From Flagellimonas pacifica (GTDB lineage Bacteria; Bacteroidota; Bacteroidia; Flavobacteriales; Flavobacteriaceae): a DNA stretch of 64,000 bases. A program made the translations under genes and the position numbers. The DNA is taken from positions 62,001 to 126,000 of the forward strand of contig NZ_OBEH01000008.1 of assembly GCF_900215465.1 (NCBI RefSeq). The letters are read 5' to 3'. Numbering within the stretch: position 1 is the stretch's first letter; each line of letters starts with the position of its first letter. The notes below the pieces were generated by a model. The model saw nothing but the letters and a program-made list of their open reading frames with translations, had not been told where the DNA came from and made no database searches. Shown here one piece after another: positions 35,163-43,474 of this stretch.

Positions 35163-35193
35163 ACCACCAAGTATTTTCCTTTCTTAAATTCAT
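35137..35193 (-). CDS. trpL: trp operon leader peptide
   Basis: An 18-codon reading frame, MNLRKENTWWWINLRRIS, with three consecutive Trp codons (TGG TGG TGG, 35169-35161) and a TGA stop inside region 2 of the attenuator. It lies between a consensus promoter and the trpE terminator hairpin, exactly where a leader peptide should be. The ATG is only 5 nt after the -7 box, so the message is probably leaderless. Trp shortage would stall the ribosome on the WWW run. Too short to be called by gene finders. Confidence 0.88.
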   Translation of the reverse strand: MNLRKENTWWWINLRRIS

Positions 35194-35198
35194 TGCTC

Positions 35199-35229
35199 CA
35201 AAGATAAAAAGGAAATTTTAACTTCCAAA
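35199..35229 (-). promoter_or_regulatory. trp operon promoter (TTTG-N19-TATCTTTG)
   Basis: Minus-strand TTTG (35229-35226), 19 nt, then TATCTTTG (35206-35199) match both Bacteroidota elements (TTTG at -33, TAnnTTTG at -7) with consensus spacing. The leader-peptide ATG begins 5 nt after the -7 box, so transcription should start at or within a couple of bases of it. Confidence 0.75.
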
Positions 35230-35241
35230 TATTGTTTTGTG

Positions 35242-35281
35242 AAATTAAAAATCCCGTTCAAGAAAGTCTCGAACGGGATTT
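35242..35281 (-). terminator. Intrinsic terminator of the yceI operon
   Basis: Minus-strand AAATCCCGTTC and GAACGGGATTT form an 11-bp stem with an 11-nt loop, followed by TTAATTTC, giving a run of five T. It lies 22 nt after the yceI stop and 13 nt before the trp promoter, insulating the two units. Confidence 0.88.
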
Positions 35282-35303
35282 CCAAACACTAAACTAAAGT
35301 TGA

Positions 35304-35876
35304 TTACATCTGTAAATCGACCACAAGGTCAAAATTATCATGGATCAACTTGTCCTTTGCGGTACCAATGATACCTGACTTGTATTTTATGTCGTATTTT
35401 ATTCTATCAACTTTCAAAGTGGCAGTTGCTTTATTACCGTCAATAGACACGTCAAAGCGAATAGACTTGGTAATCCCTTTAATAGTAAGGTCTCCGGTTA
35501 CATCATACAAGTTGTTTTCATTTTGCTCTACTTTAGTGAACACCAATGTTGCTGTTGGATTGGCAGCTGTGGAAAAGAAATCGTCCGATTTTAAATGTCC
35601 ATCCAGCTTGTTTTTATAATCTCCTTGCAAATCTGTGGTGTTAATGGTGGTCATATCAACAATAAATTCGCCACCTACCAGTTTTTCACCATCAAACTCC
35701 AATGCCCCTGATTTAAGATTGATGGTACCTGTATGGGAGCCACCAACTTTGTATGCTTTCCAGGTAACGGTACTTTTATCAGTCTTTACTGTTTTCTTTT
35801 CTCCATCAATAGGATTGGCGATTGCTGAAAGACCAAAAACGGTGGTCAACGCTAAACTTAAAATTGTCTTTTTCAT
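35304..35876 (-). CDS. YceI family protein
   Basis: Exported lipocalin-like protein of 190 aa. A signal peptide (MKKTILSLALTTVFGLSAIA) is followed by the YceI beta barrel: STVTWKAYKVGGSHTGTINLKSG, HLKSDDFF, and the end KLIHDNFDLVVDL. YceI proteins bind isoprenoid-type lipids in periplasm; the ligand here is unknown. It follows the nitroreductase gene by 40 nt on the same strand and is likely in the marR operon, ending at a clear terminator. Confidence 0.92.
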   Translation of the reverse strand: MKKTILSLALTTVFGLSAIANPIDGEKKTVKTDKSTVTWKAYKVGGSHTGTINLKSGALEFDGEKLVGGEFIVDMTTINTTDLQGDYKNKLDGHLKSDDFFSTAANPTATLVFTKVEQNENNLYDVTGDLTIKGITKSIRFDVSIDGNKATATLKVDRIKYDIKYKSGIIGTAKDKLIHDNFDLVVDLQM

Positions 35877-35916
35877 GATTGTACTTAAATTATTGTTTAA
35901 AAAATGTAATTAGGGT

Positions 35917-36549
35917 TTATATATAAGTGAATAATTCTTCTTTTGATCTGCGCACCTTGGCATAGTGTTGTGTTTCATCTTCTTCTGAGCGGTAACCTAT
36001 GGCCAAAACCACGGATGCATTTAGGTTTTTTTCTTCAAGGCCTAAGATTTTATTGTAGGCTTCAGATTCGAAACCCTCAATAGGGCAGGTGTCAATTTTC
36101 AACTCTGCAGCGGCCTGTATCATATTGCTGAACGCAATGTACGTTTGTTTGGATGTCCAAACGCTCTTGGTTTCTTCTGGTAGATTCAATAGTTTGGATT
36201 TCATGAAATCACCATAGCCTTTCAGTCCTTCGCTAGGAATATTTCTTGTGGTACTTGTATTTTCCAAATGACTATCTATTAACTCTTCACCAAAATCTGT
36301 AACATTGGCAAAAACTATTATATGAGATGCATCTGTAATCTGAGATTGTCCCCAGGAAACAGGTCTAAGTTTTTCTTTAATTTCTGCGTTTGATATTACA
36401 AAAAAATGATAGGGTTGCAGTCCATAAGAAGAGGCACTCAATCTTGTGGCCTCAAGTATGAGTTCCAGTTTTTCATTGGATATCTTTTTTGTGCTGTCAA
36501 ACTTTTTAGTGGCATAACGCCATGTTCTATTTTCTAGGATATTGTTCAT
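35917..36549 (-). CDS. NAD(P)H-dependent nitroreductase family oxidoreductase
   Basis: FMN-dependent oxidoreductase of the nitroreductase (NfsB-like) fold, 210 aa. Typical features are the N-terminal NRTWRYATKKFDSTKKISNEKLELILEATRLSASSYGLQPYHFFVI, which contacts FMN phosphate, the segment AAELKIDTCPIEGFE, and the C-terminal KVRRSKEELFTY. The physiological substrate (quinone, nitro compound or other electrophile) is not known. It starts 1 nt after marR and is followed by yceI, suggesting a MarR-controlled response to an aromatic or electrophilic compound. Confidence 0.9.
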   Translation of the reverse strand: MNNILENRTWRYATKKFDSTKKISNEKLELILEATRLSASSYGLQPYHFFVISNAEIKEKLRPVSWGQSQITDASHIIVFANVTDFGEELIDSHLENTSTTRNIPSEGLKGYGDFMKSKLLNLPEETKSVWTSKQTYIAFSNMIQAAAELKIDTCPIEGFESEAYNKILGLEEKNLNASVVLAIGYRSEEDETQHYAKVRRSKEELFTYI

Positions 36550-36550
36550 T

Positions 36551-36997
36551 TTAAAATTTATCTAATAGGGTATTCAATATTTCTAATTCTTTTTGACTGA
36601 AATCATTAAGGATCTTGTTTTCAGTATCTTCCATGATTTCATCAAGCTTTTGTAAAATTGTTTTGCCTTTTTCTGTTATTAGGATTTCCACTTTTCGTCT
36701 GTTGGATTCGCAAACCTGTCTTTCTACGTACCCCTTTGTTATAAGTTTGTCGACCAATCGAGTGGTGTTGCTCATTTTGGTGACCATTCGCTCATTAATG
36801 GTGCTTAGGTTGGCAGGTGTTCCTTTCTGACCCCTCAAGATTCTCATCACATTAAACTGCTGTTGGGATATTTCAAAAGGCTTTAGTGCCATAGTAAATC
36901 GCTCGTTAATTTTGTTGCTGACCAATGCCAAATGAATCATCGTCCTCGTTTTTAAGGGTAGCCTTCGTTCGGTTTTAATAATTTGCTCTACATTCAT
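36551..36997 (-). CDS. MarR family transcriptional regulator
   Basis: A 148-residue winged-helix dimer of the MarR family. The DNA-binding part runs from ISQQQFNVMRILRGQKG through LSTINERMVTKMSNTTRLVDKLITKGYVERQVCESNRRKVEILITEKG, with the wing at RRKVEI. N- and C-terminal helices would form the dimer interface. It heads an operon with a nitroreductase and yceI. A TTGTATATACAA palindrome overlaps its likely promoter, consistent with autorepression relieved by a small ligand. Confidence 0.92.
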   Translation of the reverse strand: MNVEQIIKTERRLPLKTRTMIHLALVSNKINERFTMALKPFEISQQQFNVMRILRGQKGTPANLSTINERMVTKMSNTTRLVDKLITKGYVERQVCESNRRKVEILITEKGKTILQKLDEIMEDTENKILNDFSQKELEILNTLLDKF

Positions 36998-37007
36998 GTC
37001 GATACAA

Positions 37008-37027
37008 CAATTGTATATACAAATGTA
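37008..37027 (-). promoter_or_regulatory. MarR operator-like palindrome overlapping the marR -7 box
   Basis: TTGTATATACAA (37011-37022) is a perfect 12-bp palindrome, extended by CA and TG after one mismatch on each side to 18 bp (37008-37025). On the minus strand TACATTTG (37027-37020), a TAnnTTTG match, overlaps it, placing the palindrome over the -7 box and start of transcription, 11 nt before the marR ATG. MarR proteins usually bind such dyads; binding here is inferred. Confidence 0.6.
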
Positions 37028-37131
37028 TGTTGATAAGTTTATAAACCATTATTTTTGACAGATAAAATTTTGTTAAAAAAGTTACCGAGAGAACTACCTT
37101 TAGCTATTTTTAATACTCTAAATTTCAGATA

Positions 37132-37689
37132 ATGAAATACTTGTTGTTTTGTGCAGCTTTGGTTTTAATGATTGTATCTGGTTGTGGTGAAAAAGCAAAA
37201 GCAAAAGATGGAGAAGAAACTTCAGTGTCACCAGAATATGCACAAGTCCAGACTGAAAACAATTTGCAGGTGAAATTTCCTGTTTACGATTATGAAGGTC
37301 TGGAGCCTCTGCTTCACAAAAAAGATGATAAAACCTATATCATTAATTTTTGGGCCACGTGGTGCAAGCCCTGTATTGAGGAACTTCCTTATTTTGAAAA
37401 GGTATACGCGGAGCAGAAAGATAATAATGTTGAAGTTGTCTTGGTTAGTCTTGATATGCCTTCTATGTGGAAATCTAGATTGGAACCTTTTGTTGAAAAG
37501 AAAGCTATAAAATCGAAAGTTATTATTCTGGACGATCCAAAGCAAAACGAATGGATTCCAAAAATTGATAAGGATTGGGGGGGAGGTATTCCCGCCACTT
37601 TAATATATAATAAGAATAAACGACGTTTTTACGGAAAGGGTTTCACCTACGACGAATTAAATGAAGAGTTGAACAAATTCATGAACTAA
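37132..37689 (+). CDS. TlpA-like thioredoxin-fold lipoprotein
   Basis: A 185-residue exported thiol-disulfide oxidoreductase. The N-terminus is a lipoprotein signal with IVSGC (Cys18), so it should be tethered to a membrane facing the periplasm. The thioredoxin active site is WATWCKPC (Cys78, Cys81), followed by VVLVSLDMP and GGIPATLIYNKNKRR with the cis-Pro. Probably a reductant for periplasmic proteins or cytochrome maturation; the partner is unknown. It is divergent from marR and 4 nt upstream of a second thioredoxin-like gene. Confidence 0.9.
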   Translation: MKYLLFCAALVLMIVSGCGEKAKAKDGEETSVSPEYAQVQTENNLQVKFPVYDYEGLEPLLHKKDDKTYIINFWATWCKPCIEELPYFEKVYAEQKDNNVEVVLVSLDMPSMWKSRLEPFVEKKAIKSKVIILDDPKQNEWIPKIDKDWGGGIPATLIYNKNKRRFYGKGFTYDELNEELNKFMN

Positions 37690-37693
37690 GGTT

Positions 37694-38311
37694 ATGAAAA
37701 CACTTAAGATTTTAGGTTTACTGACACTAATGCTCACAATGGGAGCTTTCTCAGTAAGATATACTTCTGGTATTGAAGGTTATGACATTGGGGATATTGC
37801 AACGGATTTCTCCTTAAGAAATATTGATGGTTCCACGGTATCCCTTTCAGATTACAAGACGGCCAAGGGATTTTTGATAATTTTCACCTGTAACACCTGC
37901 CCATATTCGGTGGCTTACGAAGACCGCATCAATGCATTGGATGCCAAATATAAGAAGCTAGGCGTACCCGTGATTGCTATTAATCCTAACAATCCTACTA
38001 AAAAACCAGGTGATAGTTTTGCCAAGATGAAGGTTCGTGCGGCTGAAAAAGGATTTACTTTTCCATATTTGTTGGATGAAGGACAGGAGGTATTTCCACA
38101 GTACGGAGCAACAAGAACCCCACATGTGTTTTTGTTGGAAAAAATGGCAAAAGGAAATGTGGTACAGTACATAGGTGCTATAGATGATAATTATCAGGAT
38201 GCATCAAGGGTAGAGGAAAAATATGTGGAGAATGCTGTTAATGCCATGTTGGAAGGAAAAGAAATAAAAGTGTCCACAACAAGAGCAATTGGATGTAGTA
38301 TTAAAGTATAA
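37694..38311 (+). CDS. Exported thioredoxin-like protein (AhpC/TSA-type) with CNTC site
   Basis: A 205-residue protein with a signal peptide (about 1-20) and a peroxiredoxin/TlpA-type thioredoxin fold. The redox pair is C66-C69 in IIFTCNTCPYSVAYEDR, with no Trp before the first Cys; the rest includes VIAINPNNP and GATRTPHVFLLEK with the cis-Pro. Likely acts in the periplasm on disulfides, together with the TlpA-like lipoprotein encoded 4 nt upstream. Which substrate it serves is not known. A terminator hairpin follows. Confidence 0.87.
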   Translation: MKTLKILGLLTLMLTMGAFSVRYTSGIEGYDIGDIATDFSLRNIDGSTVSLSDYKTAKGFLIIFTCNTCPYSVAYEDRINALDAKYKKLGVPVIAINPNNPTKKPGDSFAKMKVRAAEKGFTFPYLLDEGQEVFPQYGATRTPHVFLLEKMAKGNVVQYIGAIDDNYQDASRVEEKYVENAVNAMLEGKEIKVSTTRAIGCSIKV

Positions 38312-38332
38312 TTTAAAGAATACAACAATTTT

Positions 38333-38365
38333 AAGTCCGGGGTTATGCTCCGGATTTTTATTTTT
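38333..38365 (+). terminator. Intrinsic terminator after the thioredoxin pair
   Basis: AAGTCCGG (38333-38340) pairs with CCGGATTT (38350-38357) around a 9-nt loop, followed by a T-rich run (TTATTTTT). It sits 22 nt after the stop and 21 nt before the rhodanese start. Confidence 0.8.
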
Positions 38366-38386
38366 GCTAAACTTAAACTTTTAAAA

Positions 38387-38698
38387 ATGTCAGATTTATC
38401 ACAACAAGAATGGGAAGAACAACTGGAGAATGATAACAACGCTTTTATTCTGGATGTTCGTACACCAGAGGAAGTAGAGGAAGGTTACATTCCCGGGGCG
38501 ACCAATATTGATATTTATTTAGGACAAGGATTTTTGGATGAGATTGAAAAACTGGATAAATCCAAAAACTACTACGTTTATTGTAGATCTGGCAACCGAA
38601 GTGCTCAAGCCTGTGCTATTTTGAATAGTGTAGGGCTAGAAAACACCTTTAATCTAGAGGGAGGGTTTATGAATTGGGAAGGTGAAGTTGCTGAATGA
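38387..38698 (+). CDS. Single-domain rhodanese-like protein
   Basis: A 103-residue cytosolic rhodanese. Strand AFILDVRTPEEVEEGYIPGATNIDIY and the active-site loop YCRSGNRS with Cys66 are complete, so it can carry a persulfide; the physiological sulfur acceptor is unknown. I chose ATG 38387 (MSDLSQQEWEEQLEN); an ATG 42 nt upstream lies in the terminator hairpin of the preceding unit and is not plausible. The stop overlaps the DinB gene start (ATGA). Confidence 0.92.
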   Translation: MSDLSQQEWEEQLENDNNAFILDVRTPEEVEEGYIPGATNIDIYLGQGFLDEIEKLDKSKNYYVYCRSGNRSAQACAILNSVGLENTFNLEGGFMNWEGEVAE

Positions 38699-39213
38699 GT
38701 TCCATGCACCTTGATGAGATAATACACCAACTTGAACGAAATCGGAAAGTCTTTTTTGATATATTCAACAATTTGCCTTCCGATTTTGTTACTTGGAAGC
38801 CAAACACAAAAGGTTGGTGTGTTTTGGAAATTGTGTGCCATCTAATTGATGAAGAAATAGAAGATTTTAGGGCAAGGGTGAGACATGCACTCGACACTCC
38901 CGAGGCATCCTTGATTCCAATTGATCCAGCTGGATGGCCCGTCACCAGAAATTATATGGATAGAGATTTTGAAACATCTGTAAAACGGTTAGGGCAAGAA
39001 CGTGAAAAGTCTATAGCTTGGTTAAAAGGGTTGGTTGATCCCAAATGGGAAAATGCAGTAAATCACCCAGAAATGGGAAAAATAACCGCCCATTCATTTT
39101 TGAGTAATTGGCTTGCGCACGATTACCACCACCTTCGCCAAATAAACAATATGAGATATGATTATCTCAAAGAAAATTCCGGAGATTCATTGACTTATGC
39201 AGGAAAATGGTAA
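38695..39213 (+). CDS. DinB family protein
   Basis: A 172-residue four-helix-bundle protein of the DinB/YfiT superfamily. The expected metal triad is H49 in VLEIVCHLIDEE and the two His of the C-terminal AHDYHHLRQI; WKPNTKGWCV precedes the first. Family members include bacillithiol and mycothiol S-transferases and many without known function, so no reaction is assigned. It overlaps the rhodanese gene by 4 nt and lies 21 nt before the DUF2851 gene. Confidence 0.87.
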   Translation: MSSMHLDEIIHQLERNRKVFFDIFNNLPSDFVTWKPNTKGWCVLEIVCHLIDEEIEDFRARVRHALDTPEASLIPIDPAGWPVTRNYMDRDFETSVKRLGQEREKSIAWLKGLVDPKWENAVNHPEMGKITAHSFLSNWLAHDYHHLRQINNMRYDYLKENSGDSLTYAGKW

Positions 39214-39234
39214 TCATTTTCCTATTTTAGCTAT

Positions 39235-40515
39235 ATGAAGGAAGACCTACTCCATTTTATATGGAGGTGCGATAAGCTTCAAGGACGACCACTTACCACA
39301 TCAACCTCAGAACACATAGTAATTAAAAACCCTGGAACTCTGAATCTTTTTTCAGGGCCGGACTTTTTTAATGCACGTGTTGAGGTTGGTGGTCAACTAT
39401 GGGCTGGTAATGTAGAAATGCACCTCAAATCTTCAGATTGGTATGCCCACCATCATGAAACTGATTCCAATTACGATAACGTGATACTTCACGTGGTTTG
39501 GGAGGATGATGTTTTAATCTTTAGGAAGGATGGAACGCAAATTCCAACGTTGGAGTTGAAAAACTACATTTCCAAAACTGTTTTACAGAAGTATCAAGAG
39601 CTATTTCAATATTTTAAACCAACTTTTATTAATTGTGAAAAGGATTTTGCCCAACTTGATTCATTTTTGGTCAATAATTTTTTGGAACGACTTTATGTAG
39701 AAAGGCTGGAGTACAAATCAAAACTGATTTTTGATTTACTCAGAAAATCTGATAATGATTGGGAGAGGGTACTTTTTGTGATGTTGATGAAAAATTTTGG
39801 TTCCAAGGTTAACGGTGAGTTTTTTTTGCAAAGAGCGTCACAGCTTAATTTTTCTGAATTTCGTAAAACCAGTGCAGATATCTATCAACTAGAAAGTCTT
39901 CTTTTTGGCCATTTAGGACTGCTCAAAGGAACAGATTGCAATGACGTTTATTACTTGGAACTTCAGAATGAGTATGATTACCTATCAAAGAAATTTGACC
40001 TTAAACTAGCATCGGAAAAACCCGGGTACTTTGGTCTGCGCCCAATCAATTTTCTTACAATACGTATCTCCCAATTGGCCAATCTTTACCACCGTCATCA
40101 AAACCTCTTTGCAAAATTGCTTAAAACAAATAGGCCTGAAGAGATATATGACATATTCAAAACAGAGACTAGTTTGTACTGGGAAAATCACTTTACCTTT
40201 GGTAAGGTTTCCAAAAAAAGCAAAAAGAGACTTTCAAAAAGTTTTATTGACCTATTGATCATTAACACCATAATCCCATTACGGTTTTGCTATGCCAAAC
40301 AAGTGGGGGTTGATTGGACAGATGAACTTTTACTTTTGATTTCTAAGCTTGGTCCAGAGAAAAATTCGATATTGCAGGGATTTAAAGATTTAGGATCTAG
40401 TACTGGAAATGCGTTGGAGAGTCAGGCAAAAATACAGTTGTACAACAACTACTGCTCAAAAAATAAATGCCTCCATTGTACTTTAGGAGCTCATTTATTG
40501 AACAGAAATACATAA
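39235..40515 (+). CDS. DUF2851 family protein
   Basis: A 426-residue protein of a Bacteroidota-typical family without known function. The diagnostic N-terminus is MKEDLLHFIWRCDKLQGRPLTT, then NLFSGPDFFNARVEVGGQLWAGNVEMHLKSSDWYAHHHETDSNYDNVILHVVWEDD, which looks like a compact beta domain with clustered His, Asp and Glu that might bind a metal. The C-terminus ends in KNKCLHCTLGAHLL with Cys residues that could also hold a metal. Its neighbours (PspC, K+ channel) give no functional clue. Confidence 0.85.
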   Translation: MKEDLLHFIWRCDKLQGRPLTTSTSEHIVIKNPGTLNLFSGPDFFNARVEVGGQLWAGNVEMHLKSSDWYAHHHETDSNYDNVILHVVWEDDVLIFRKDGTQIPTLELKNYISKTVLQKYQELFQYFKPTFINCEKDFAQLDSFLVNNFLERLYVERLEYKSKLIFDLLRKSDNDWERVLFVMLMKNFGSKVNGEFFLQRASQLNFSEFRKTSADIYQLESLLFGHLGLLKGTDCNDVYYLELQNEYDYLSKKFDLKLASEKPGYFGLRPINFLTIRISQLANLYHRHQNLFAKLLKTNRPEEIYDIFKTETSLYWENHFTFGKVSKKSKKRLSKSFIDLLIINTIIPLRFCYAKQVGVDWTDELLLLISKLGPEKNSILQGFKDLGSSTGNALESQAKIQLYNNYCSKNKCLHCTLGAHLLNRNT

Positions 40516-40524
40516 TTTTAAATT

Positions 40525-40752
40525 ATGAGTTTGTTTTACAATTCCCTTTACTACTTTCAAAAAAGGGGCTTTGAGGTTTGCCGGCGTATTGCCGAACGAC
40601 TTGGTATACGGGCTAGAGTGGTCCGTACTACTTTTATTTATCTGACTTTTGCCACCTTGGGCTTTGGTTTTGCACTATATCTTTTTATGGCATTTTGGTT
40701 ACGAATAAAAGATTTGGTCTACACCAAAAGAACCTCAGTTTTTGATCTTTGA
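40525..40752 (+). CDS. Short PspC-domain membrane protein
   Basis: A 75-residue protein with a PspC-like core: FEVCRRIAERLGIRARVVRTTFIYLTFATLGFGFALYLFMAFWL, one or two membrane helices, and a basic tail. PspC of enterobacteria senses membrane stress, but stand-alone short forms like this have unknown roles. Its stop codon lies 2 nt before the ATG of the K+ channel gene, so the two are surely co-expressed. Confidence 0.8.
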   Translation: MSLFYNSLYYFQKRGFEVCRRIAERLGIRARVVRTTFIYLTFATLGFGFALYLFMAFWLRIKDLVYTKRTSVFDL

Positions 40753-40754
40753 TT

Positions 40755-41762
40755 ATGATTAGATTATTACGTTCAAAAATAGTATTGGCCATTAGTTTAA
40801 TGTTGCTTGTACTTTCTTGTGGGGTAATAGGGTACAAACTACTATCTGATTATACTTGGATTGAGGCCGTGTATATGACCATCATCACGGTGACCACAGT
40901 TGGTTTTTCAGAAGTAAAACCCTTAGATGTCAACGCAAAGATTTTTACCGTATTTTTAATTGTTACCAGTGTATTTATATTTGGTTTTGCCCTGTCGGTG
41001 ATAACCGAATACCTTTTAGGTCGAAATTCACTCCAGATTTTAAAAAAGAAAAAAGTGAAAAAACAAATAGACAACTTGTCCAATCATATTGTTGTATGTG
41101 GATATGGAAGGAATGGAATGCAAGCAGCAGAAAAACTAAAGGCTTATAAGAGACCCTTTGTGGTCATAGAAAAGAATAAGGAAGTTATTGATCGTCATGA
41201 AGACGAGGTTTTATTTGTGGAAGGAGATGCCAATGAGGACGAAATTTTGATGCAGGCAGGAGTAGATAGAGCTCAATATTTAATCACTGCAATGCCAGAT
41301 GACGCGGCCAACCTTTTTGTGGTTCTGTCGGCAAGACAACTTAACAACAAGATCATTATAATAAGTAGGGCGTCGCAAGTGACTTCTCAAAGCAAGTTGA
41401 AGTTGGCAGGAGCGGACAAAGTGATAATGCCTGATAAAATAGGCGGGGATCATATGGCATCATTGGTGGTAATGCCAGATTTGATCACTTTCATGGACAA
41501 GCTTTCCATTGAAGGGGAACATACCACGAACTTGGAAGAAGTAGAAATTGAAGATTTTACAGATCAGATAGAATGCAACTCGCTCCGTGACCTTGATCTA
41601 CGTAAAAAAACGGGCTGTACCATTATTGGATATATAGAACCTAACGGAAATTACATTATTAACCCAGAGGCAGATTTGGAGCTAGAACCTAAAGGAAAAG
41701 TAATTGTTTTGGGCAGGCCGGAGCAGATAAAAAAACTCAATCAAATGTTTCAAATAGGATAG
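40755..41762 (+). CDS. Two-TM potassium channel with RCK (TrkA-N) domain
   Basis: A 335-residue ion channel: TM1 (about 7-25), pore loop with filter TTVGFSEV, TM2 (about 60-85), then a cytosolic RCK domain with the Rossmann motif IVVCGYGRNGMQAAEKL and a TrkA-C-like end (about 240-330). This is the MthK/Kch-type architecture for ligand-gated K+ flux. The filter reads TVGFS where the canonical signature is TVGYG or TVGFG, so the last glycine is serine. ATG 40755 chosen; a TTG two codons earlier overlaps the PspC stop. Confidence 0.88.
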   Translation: MIRLLRSKIVLAISLMLLVLSCGVIGYKLLSDYTWIEAVYMTIITVTTVGFSEVKPLDVNAKIFTVFLIVTSVFIFGFALSVITEYLLGRNSLQILKKKKVKKQIDNLSNHIVVCGYGRNGMQAAEKLKAYKRPFVVIEKNKEVIDRHEDEVLFVEGDANEDEILMQAGVDRAQYLITAMPDDAANLFVVLSARQLNNKIIIISRASQVTSQSKLKLAGADKVIMPDKIGGDHMASLVVMPDLITFMDKLSIEGEHTTNLEEVEIEDFTDQIECNSLRDLDLRKKTGCTIIGYIEPNGNYIINPEADLELEPKGKVIVLGRPEQIKKLNQMFQIG

Positions 41763-41848
41763 TTTTATAACTTTTAAATTTGATTCCGTTGAATTTTTTT
41801 AGGATATTGCCCGCTTTACATCAAATTAACATAACCAAATAATATATT

Positions 41849-43465
41849 ATGAAGTACAGACTTCTTACGTTAATTACACTTTTATTACCACTACTATCAA
41901 GTGCTCAGGAAAAAGGCCTTGATGAGAGAGTCAACGATGCCTTTATGCCATTTGCATCATGGTGGGAGGGTTTTGTTTTAACTCCAATTTCAATTGCTGG
42001 GTACAACCTTCCGATAGTTTTGATTCTTTTAATAATAGGAGCTACTTTTTTTACCATAAGATTTAAATTTCCCAATATTACCAAATTTGGGTTGGCTATT
42101 AATACCGTTAGAGGTAAGTATGATGAGTTGGACCACCATAGTGTGGAAAAAACAGAATTGAATGTTGTTGATGGAGATTTACCCAGTACTATTAAGGATG
42201 AAAGTAAGGAAGGAGAAGTAAGTCATTTTCAGGCATTGGCAACAGCAGTTTCTGGTACTGTTGGCCTTGGAAACATAGCTGGTGTAGCTGTGGCTATCGC
42301 CCTGGGAGGGCCGGGAGCTACTTTTTGGATGATAGTTTGTGGATTAATTGGGATGTCCACAAAGTTTGTGGAATGTACATTGGGAGTCAAATACAGAGAT
42401 GTAGGTCCTGATGGAACTGTATACGGAGGCCCTATGTATTACCTTTCAAAAGGTTTGAAAGAAAGAGGAATGAAAGGCCTTGGAAAAGTATTGGCCGTTA
42501 TTTTTGCTATCTTATGTGTTGGAGCTTCTTTTGGCGGAGGTAATGCCTTTCAATCCAATCAAGCTGCTGTGCAGCTTACAACAATGTTAAGTCTTGAAGG
42601 AGGTGCCACAGGTGTTATCATTGGTGTTGTTTTAGCAGTTTTGGTAGGAATCGTTATTATTGGGGGTATTAAGAAAATTGCCAGTGTAACAGAAAAAATA
42701 GTTCCCTTTATGGCTGGGGTTTATGTTTTGGCATCCTTGGTCATTATTTTTGCTAATATTAAATACATCGGAGATGCTTTTGGCATGATCATAGGTGGTG
42801 CTTTTACTCCTGAAGCTGGACTTGGCGGAATTGTTGGGGTAATCATAGTAGGCTTTCAAAGAGCAGCATTTTCAAATGAAGCTGGAGCAGGATCTGCAGC
42901 CATTGCCCACTCTGCTGTAAAGACAAAATACCCTGCAAGTGAAGGTGTTGTTGCACTTTTAGAACCGTTTATAGATACCGTAGTTATTTGTACCATGACA
43001 GCTTTGGTCATTATCTTTTTTAACATGGATGTTGGTGCTTTCGACTATGGAAATGCAGTTGGTAGTACGGTATTGCTTAACGAATCTGGTACATATGTTG
43101 GGGGGGTTGATTTAACTTCCATGGCTTATGATTCTGTAATACCTGGTTTCAGATATGTATTGACCATTGCGATAATTCTTTTTGCCTTCTCGACGATGAT
43201 TTCTTGGTCATATTATGGATTGCAATCATGGAAATTTCTTTTCGGAAGAGGAAAAACCGCAGACATTGTGTATAAAGTAATGTTTTTGTTATTTGTTGTT
43301 ATCGGAGCCGGTGCTACTTTAGATGCTGTAATCAAGTTTTCTGATGCAATGATATTGGCCTTGGTATTCCCGAATATGATTGGATTATTGTTCTTGTTCC
43401 CTAGAGTTAGGGAAGAAATGGACAAGTATCTTACGGATATCAAGAATTTTGTTAAGAGCAAATAA
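41849..43465 (+). CDS. Alanine/glycine:cation symporter (AGCS family)
   Basis: Sodium- or proton-coupled amino acid carrier of 538 aa with about eleven TM helices. Family signatures are GTVGLGNIAGVAVAIALGGPGATFWM, GPMYYLSKG, and GFQRAAFSNEAGAGSAAIAHSA. The first 20 residues look like a cleavable signal peptide (LLPLLSSAQ), and a 45-residue soluble insert follows the first TM; both are common in flavobacterial members as I recall. Substrate most likely alanine, glycine or D-alanine. The next gene starts 9 nt later. Confidence 0.93.
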   Translation: MKYRLLTLITLLLPLLSSAQEKGLDERVNDAFMPFASWWEGFVLTPISIAGYNLPIVLILLIIGATFFTIRFKFPNITKFGLAINTVRGKYDELDHHSVEKTELNVVDGDLPSTIKDESKEGEVSHFQALATAVSGTVGLGNIAGVAVAIALGGPGATFWMIVCGLIGMSTKFVECTLGVKYRDVGPDGTVYGGPMYYLSKGLKERGMKGLGKVLAVIFAILCVGASFGGGNAFQSNQAAVQLTTMLSLEGGATGVIIGVVLAVLVGIVIIGGIKKIASVTEKIVPFMAGVYVLASLVIIFANIKYIGDAFGMIIGGAFTPEAGLGGIVGVIIVGFQRAAFSNEAGAGSAAIAHSAVKTKYPASEGVVALLEPFIDTVVICTMTALVIIFFNMDVGAFDYGNAVGSTVLLNESGTYVGGVDLTSMAYDSVIPGFRYVLTIAIILFAFSTMISWSYYGLQSWKFLFGRGKTADIVYKVMFLLFVVIGAGATLDAVIKFSDAMILALVFPNMIGLLFLFPRVREEMDKYLTDIKNFVKSK

Positions 43466-43474
43466 TTCTGAACA

